This document shows, in pieces, positions 62,007-64,000 of a stretch of 64,000 nucleotides of DNA. The DNA is from RPQJ01 sp963748985 (GTDB lineage Bacteria; Pseudomonadota; Gammaproteobacteria; Steroidobacterales; Steroidobacteraceae). Location of the stretch: the NCBI GenBank assembly GCA_963748985.1, contig CAVVKQ010000001.1, positions 186,001 to 250,000 on the forward strand, written 5' to 3'. The position numbers and the translations under genes were made by a program. A model generated the notes under the pieces. The model saw only the letters and a list, made by a program, of their open reading frames with translations, had not been told where the DNA came from and ran no database searches. Positions within the stretch are counted from its first letter, which is position 1, and the number at the start of each line of letters is the position of its first letter.

Positions 62007-63716
62007 ATGGAAAGAATCTGGCTCAAGCACTATCCGCCCGGCGTCCCGCACGACGTCGACCTCTCGCAGTATTCCTCGCTCGTCGACCTGATCGACCACG
62101 GCTTCCGTGAGCACGCGTCGCGCAATGCGTACGCGTACATGGACCGGTTCTTCACCTTCGGTGAAATCGATCGTTACTCCGCGGCCTTCGCGTCCTGGTT
62201 GCAGTCGCAGGGTCTCGCCAAGGGCGCGCGCGTCGCGATCATGATGCCGAACGTGGTGCAGTACCCGATCGCACTGGCGGGCGTGCTGCGCGCCGGCTAT
62301 GTCGTCGTCAACGTCAATCCGCTGTACACGCCGCGCGAGCTGGAGCATCAGCTCAAGGACTCCGGCGCCGAAGCGATCGTGATTCTCGAGAACTTCGCTG
62401 CCACGCTGCAGCAGGTGATTGCGCGCACGGCGGTCAAGCAAGTCATCGTTGCGTCGCTTGGCGAAATGCTCGGGTTCCCGAAGAGCGCGATCGTCAATTT
62501 CGCGGTGCGCCGTCTGAAGAAGATGGTGCCCGGGTATTCGCTGCCGGGGCACGTCAAGTTCACCGAGACGCTCGATGCCGGCGCGCGCCGCAAGCTCGAG
62601 CCCGTCGCCGTCACGCAGCAGGACATCGCATTCCTGCAATACACGGGTGGGACCACCGGTGTGTCGAAAGGGGCAGCCCTCACGCACGGCAACCTCGTCG
62701 CCAACGTGCTGCAGATGGAAGCCTGGATCGTGCCCGCGTTGCACGACACTTCGCGCGGACCCGTGCCTGGCCAGTTCGTCTACATCTGCGCGTTGCCGCT
62801 GTATCACGTGTTCGCGCTGGTCGTGAACTGCCTCTTTGGCATGCGTATCGGCACGCTCAACGTGCTGATTGCCAATCCGCGGGACATCGCTGGCTTCGTC
62901 AGGGAGCTGGGCAAATACAAGTTCAACGTGCTGCCGGGCGTCAACACGCTCTACAATGCGCTGCTCGGGAACGAGGACTTCCGCAAGCTCGATTTTTCGA
63001 GCCTGCGCGTTGCGAACGGCGGCGGCATGGCCGTGCAGAAGGCGACGAGCGAGAAGTGGCTGGCGCTCACTGGCGTGCCGATCATCGAGGGCTACGGCCT
63101 CTCGGAGACGTCGCCGGTCGCCACGTGCAACCCGATCCTCAACCGTGAATACAACGGCACGATCGGCCTGCCGTTCCCGAACACGGAGATCCAGATTCTC
63201 GACGATGCGGGGCAGGTCGTGCCGCTCGGCCAGCCGGGCGAGATCGCGATTCGAGGACCTCAAGTGATGGCGGGCTACTGGAACCGTCCGGACGAGACCG
63301 CGAAGGTGATGACCCCCGACGGGTTCTTCAAGTCGGGCGACATCGGCATCATGGACGAGCGCGGTTACATCAGGATCGTGGACCGCAAGAAGGACATGAT
63401 CCTGGTGTCGGGTTTCAACGTGTACCCGAACGAGATCGAGCAGGTGATCACGACGCACCCCGGCGTCGTGGAATGCGCTGCCGTCGGCGTGCCCGACGAG
63501 CGCTCCGGCGAGGCAGTCAAGGTGTTCGTCGTGCGCAAGGACCCCGCGCTCACCGTCGAGCAGCTGATGGAGTTCTGCAAAGAGAACTTCACGGGCTACA
63601 AGAAGCCGAAGTACATCGAGTTCCGCGACGAGCTGCCGAAGAGCAACGTTGGCAAGATCCTGCGGCGCGAACTGCGGGACGCGGCGGTTGCCGCGGCTCA
63701 GGCACGCAGCGCCTGA
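62007..63716 (+). CDS. fadD: Long-chain-fatty-acid-CoA ligase FadD
   Basis: 569 residues. Activates fatty acids to acyl-CoA for the fadBA/FadE genes. ATP/AMP motif QYTGGTTGVSKGA near residue 210, GYGLSETSPVATCNP, FKSGDIGIMDERGYIRI, and C-terminal LPKSNVGKILRREL (catalytic Lys). The 36-bp gap after the cyclophilin gene holds GGGGGAAG. Stop TGA is four bases before G-rich repeat copy 4. Confidence 0.95.
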   Translation: MERIWLKHYPPGVPHDVDLSQYSSLVDLIDHGFREHASRNAYAYMDRFFTFGEIDRYSAAFASWLQSQGLAKGARVAIMMPNVVQYPIALAGVLRAGYVVVNVNPLYTPRELEHQLKDSGAEAIVILENFAATLQQVIARTAVKQVIVASLGEMLGFPKSAIVNFAVRRLKKMVPGYSLPGHVKFTETLDAGARRKLEPVAVTQQDIAFLQYTGGTTGVSKGAALTHGNLVANVLQMEAWIVPALHDTSRGPVPGQFVYICALPLYHVFALVVNCLFGMRIGTLNVLIANPRDIAGFVRELGKYKFNVLPGVNTLYNALLGNEDFRKLDFSSLRVANGGGMAVQKATSEKWLALTGVPIIEGYGLSETSPVATCNPILNREYNGTIGLPFPNTEIQILDDAGQVVPLGQPGEIAIRGPQVMAGYWNRPDETAKVMTPDGFFKSGDIGIMDERGYIRIVDRKKDMILVSGFNVYPNEIEQVITTHPGVVECAAVGVPDERSGEAVKVFVVRKDPALTVEQLMEFCKENFTGYKKPKYIEFRDELPKSNVGKILRRELRDAAVAAAQARSA

Positions 63717-63720
63717 GCAA

Positions 63721-63853
63721 GGGGATAGGGGTTAGGGGATAGGGGTTAGTCGGAACAAAGTAGCCGACGTCGAATCAGCCTTCGCGGCACGAGTGAGGCC
63801 TTCGAGGCTATGCCGCTGTTCACGACTGGGTTCCGACCTAACCCCTATCCCCT
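63721..63853. repeat. G-rich intergenic repeat, copy 4 (facing pair)
   Basis: Left arm GGGGATAGGGGTTAGGGGAT then AGGGGTTAGTCGGAAC (63721-63755); right arm TTCCGACC then TAACCCCTATCCCCT (63831-63853). The arms face one another around 75 bp of unique sequence between fadD and the enoyl-CoA hydratase. A separate perfect hairpin CCGCGGGC-TACT-GCCCGCGG (63856-63875) overlaps the hydratase stop. Confidence 0.85.
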
Positions 63854-63862
63854 TTCCGCGGG

Positions 63863-64000
63863 CTACTGCCCGCGGAAGACCGGCGGTCGCCGCTGCATGA
63901 ATGCCTGCATCGCCTCGCCCAGGTCCTCGGAGTGCAGGAACGCGGCGTTCCACACGGCGACGTAGTCGAGACTGGCGTCCACTTCGCGGCGCGAGGCGCA
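63863..64000 (-). CDS. Enoyl-CoA hydratase/isomerase family, C-terminal end only
   Basis: Only the last ~45 residues are in the window: ASRREVDASLDYVAVWNAAF, HSEDLGEAMQAFMQRRPP and VFRGQ, then TAG. The ending EDLxEAMxAFxxKRPPxFxG is typical for crotonase-family hydratases. Next to fadD, it probably belongs to the beta-oxidation set. Confidence 0.8.
   Translation of the reverse strand, partial: CASRREVDASLDYVAVWNAAFLHSEDLGEAMQAFMQRRPPVFRGQ

Noticed and set aside
52994..63853. G-rich repeats as a CRISPR array or telomere-like end
   Set aside because: Spacing is irregular (0.1 to 5.8 kb), copies face one another and lie at gene ends; no cas genes, and coding sequence continues on both sides.
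63856..63875. Hairpin CCGCGGGC-TACT-GCCCGCGG as a terminator
   Set aside because: It overlaps the hydratase stop codon but no T-run follows on either strand; kept only as a note under repeat copy 4.
1..64000. tRNA, rRNA, insertion sequence, prophage or integrase
   Set aside because: I looked for cloverleaf-like arms, transposase motifs and phage genes and saw none; base and codon use look even across the window.

Overview
The window is a GC-rich, densely coded chromosomal segment from a bacterium that lives largely on fatty acids and other hydrophobic carbon. Gene content points to a gammaproteobacterium: FadB/FadA order, the PA2779/PA2778 gene pair, Bfd/Bfr, AzoR, AgcS, a DUF938 methyltransferase and an outer-membrane DUF1302 protein. 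A relative of Nevskiales/Steroidobacterales is an inference from lifestyle, not something the sequence proves. No rRNA, tRNA, CRISPR array, transposase, integrase or phage gene was seen.

Layout. 1-5.1 kb: beta-oxidation genes fadB (cut at the left edge), fadA and a large FadE-type acyl-CoA dehydrogenase, followed by a base-excision-repair glycosylase. 5.7-16.2 kb: housekeeping and secreted hydrolases (LOG protein, VOC protein, metallophosphatase lipoprotein, Na+/alanine symporter, gamma-glutamyltransferase, two related secreted amidohydrolases around a DUF938 methyltransferase, malic enzyme). 16.3-17.1 kb: a Fur-box-controlled bfd-bfr iron store. 17.2-22.5 kb: a lipid/envelope block with an acyltransferase, a protein resembling cyanobacterial acyl-ACP reductase (aldehyde forming), a lipocalin, a rhomboid protease and the PA2779/PA2778 pair. 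22.5-26.5 kb: LysR plus membrane-anchored GST, divergent from azoR-doxX-pirin. 26.6-33.5 kb: HicA-like protein, HugZ-like protein, M20 peptidase, NnrU, a second LysR, two very small single-span membrane proteins with strong ribosome binding sites, and a PLP decarboxylase.

33-42 kb is a catabolic locus. A minus-strand, translationally coupled operon encodes carboxyltransferase, acyl-CoA dehydrogenase, enoyl-CoA hydratase and biotin carboxylase in the order of the acyclic terpene genes atuC-D-E-F, followed by a beta-keto acid cleavage enzyme instead of an HMG-CoA lyase. It faces an acyl-CoA dehydrogenase-TetR operon across an 80-bp gap holding a perfect 16-bp palindrome, the probable TetR operator. 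42-51 kb: a wax ester synthase/DGAT gene, then DUF1302 (outer membrane), DUF1329 (periplasm), YCF48/BNR (periplasm) and an MMPL/RND pump (inner membrane), which together look like an envelope-spanning lipid transport module. 51-64 kb: Old Yellow Enzyme, peptidases (M48, S9, M3), alpha/beta hydrolase, DUF1840, cyclophilin, fadD and the tail of an enoyl-CoA hydratase.

Two features run through the whole window. (1) Several genes of conserved families are broken by single-base frame changes: I count about twelve, nine of the insertion type and three of the deletion type, in eight genes. The shifted frames all resume good family sequence, so uncorrected long-read errors are the most likely cause; recent pseudogenes cannot be excluded. 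(2) A G-rich intergenic repeat family (core GGGGATAGGGGTTA, often followed by GTCGGAA, commonly as facing inverted copies) sits at gene 3' ends in the right-hand 11 kb, and in three cases supplies the stop codon.
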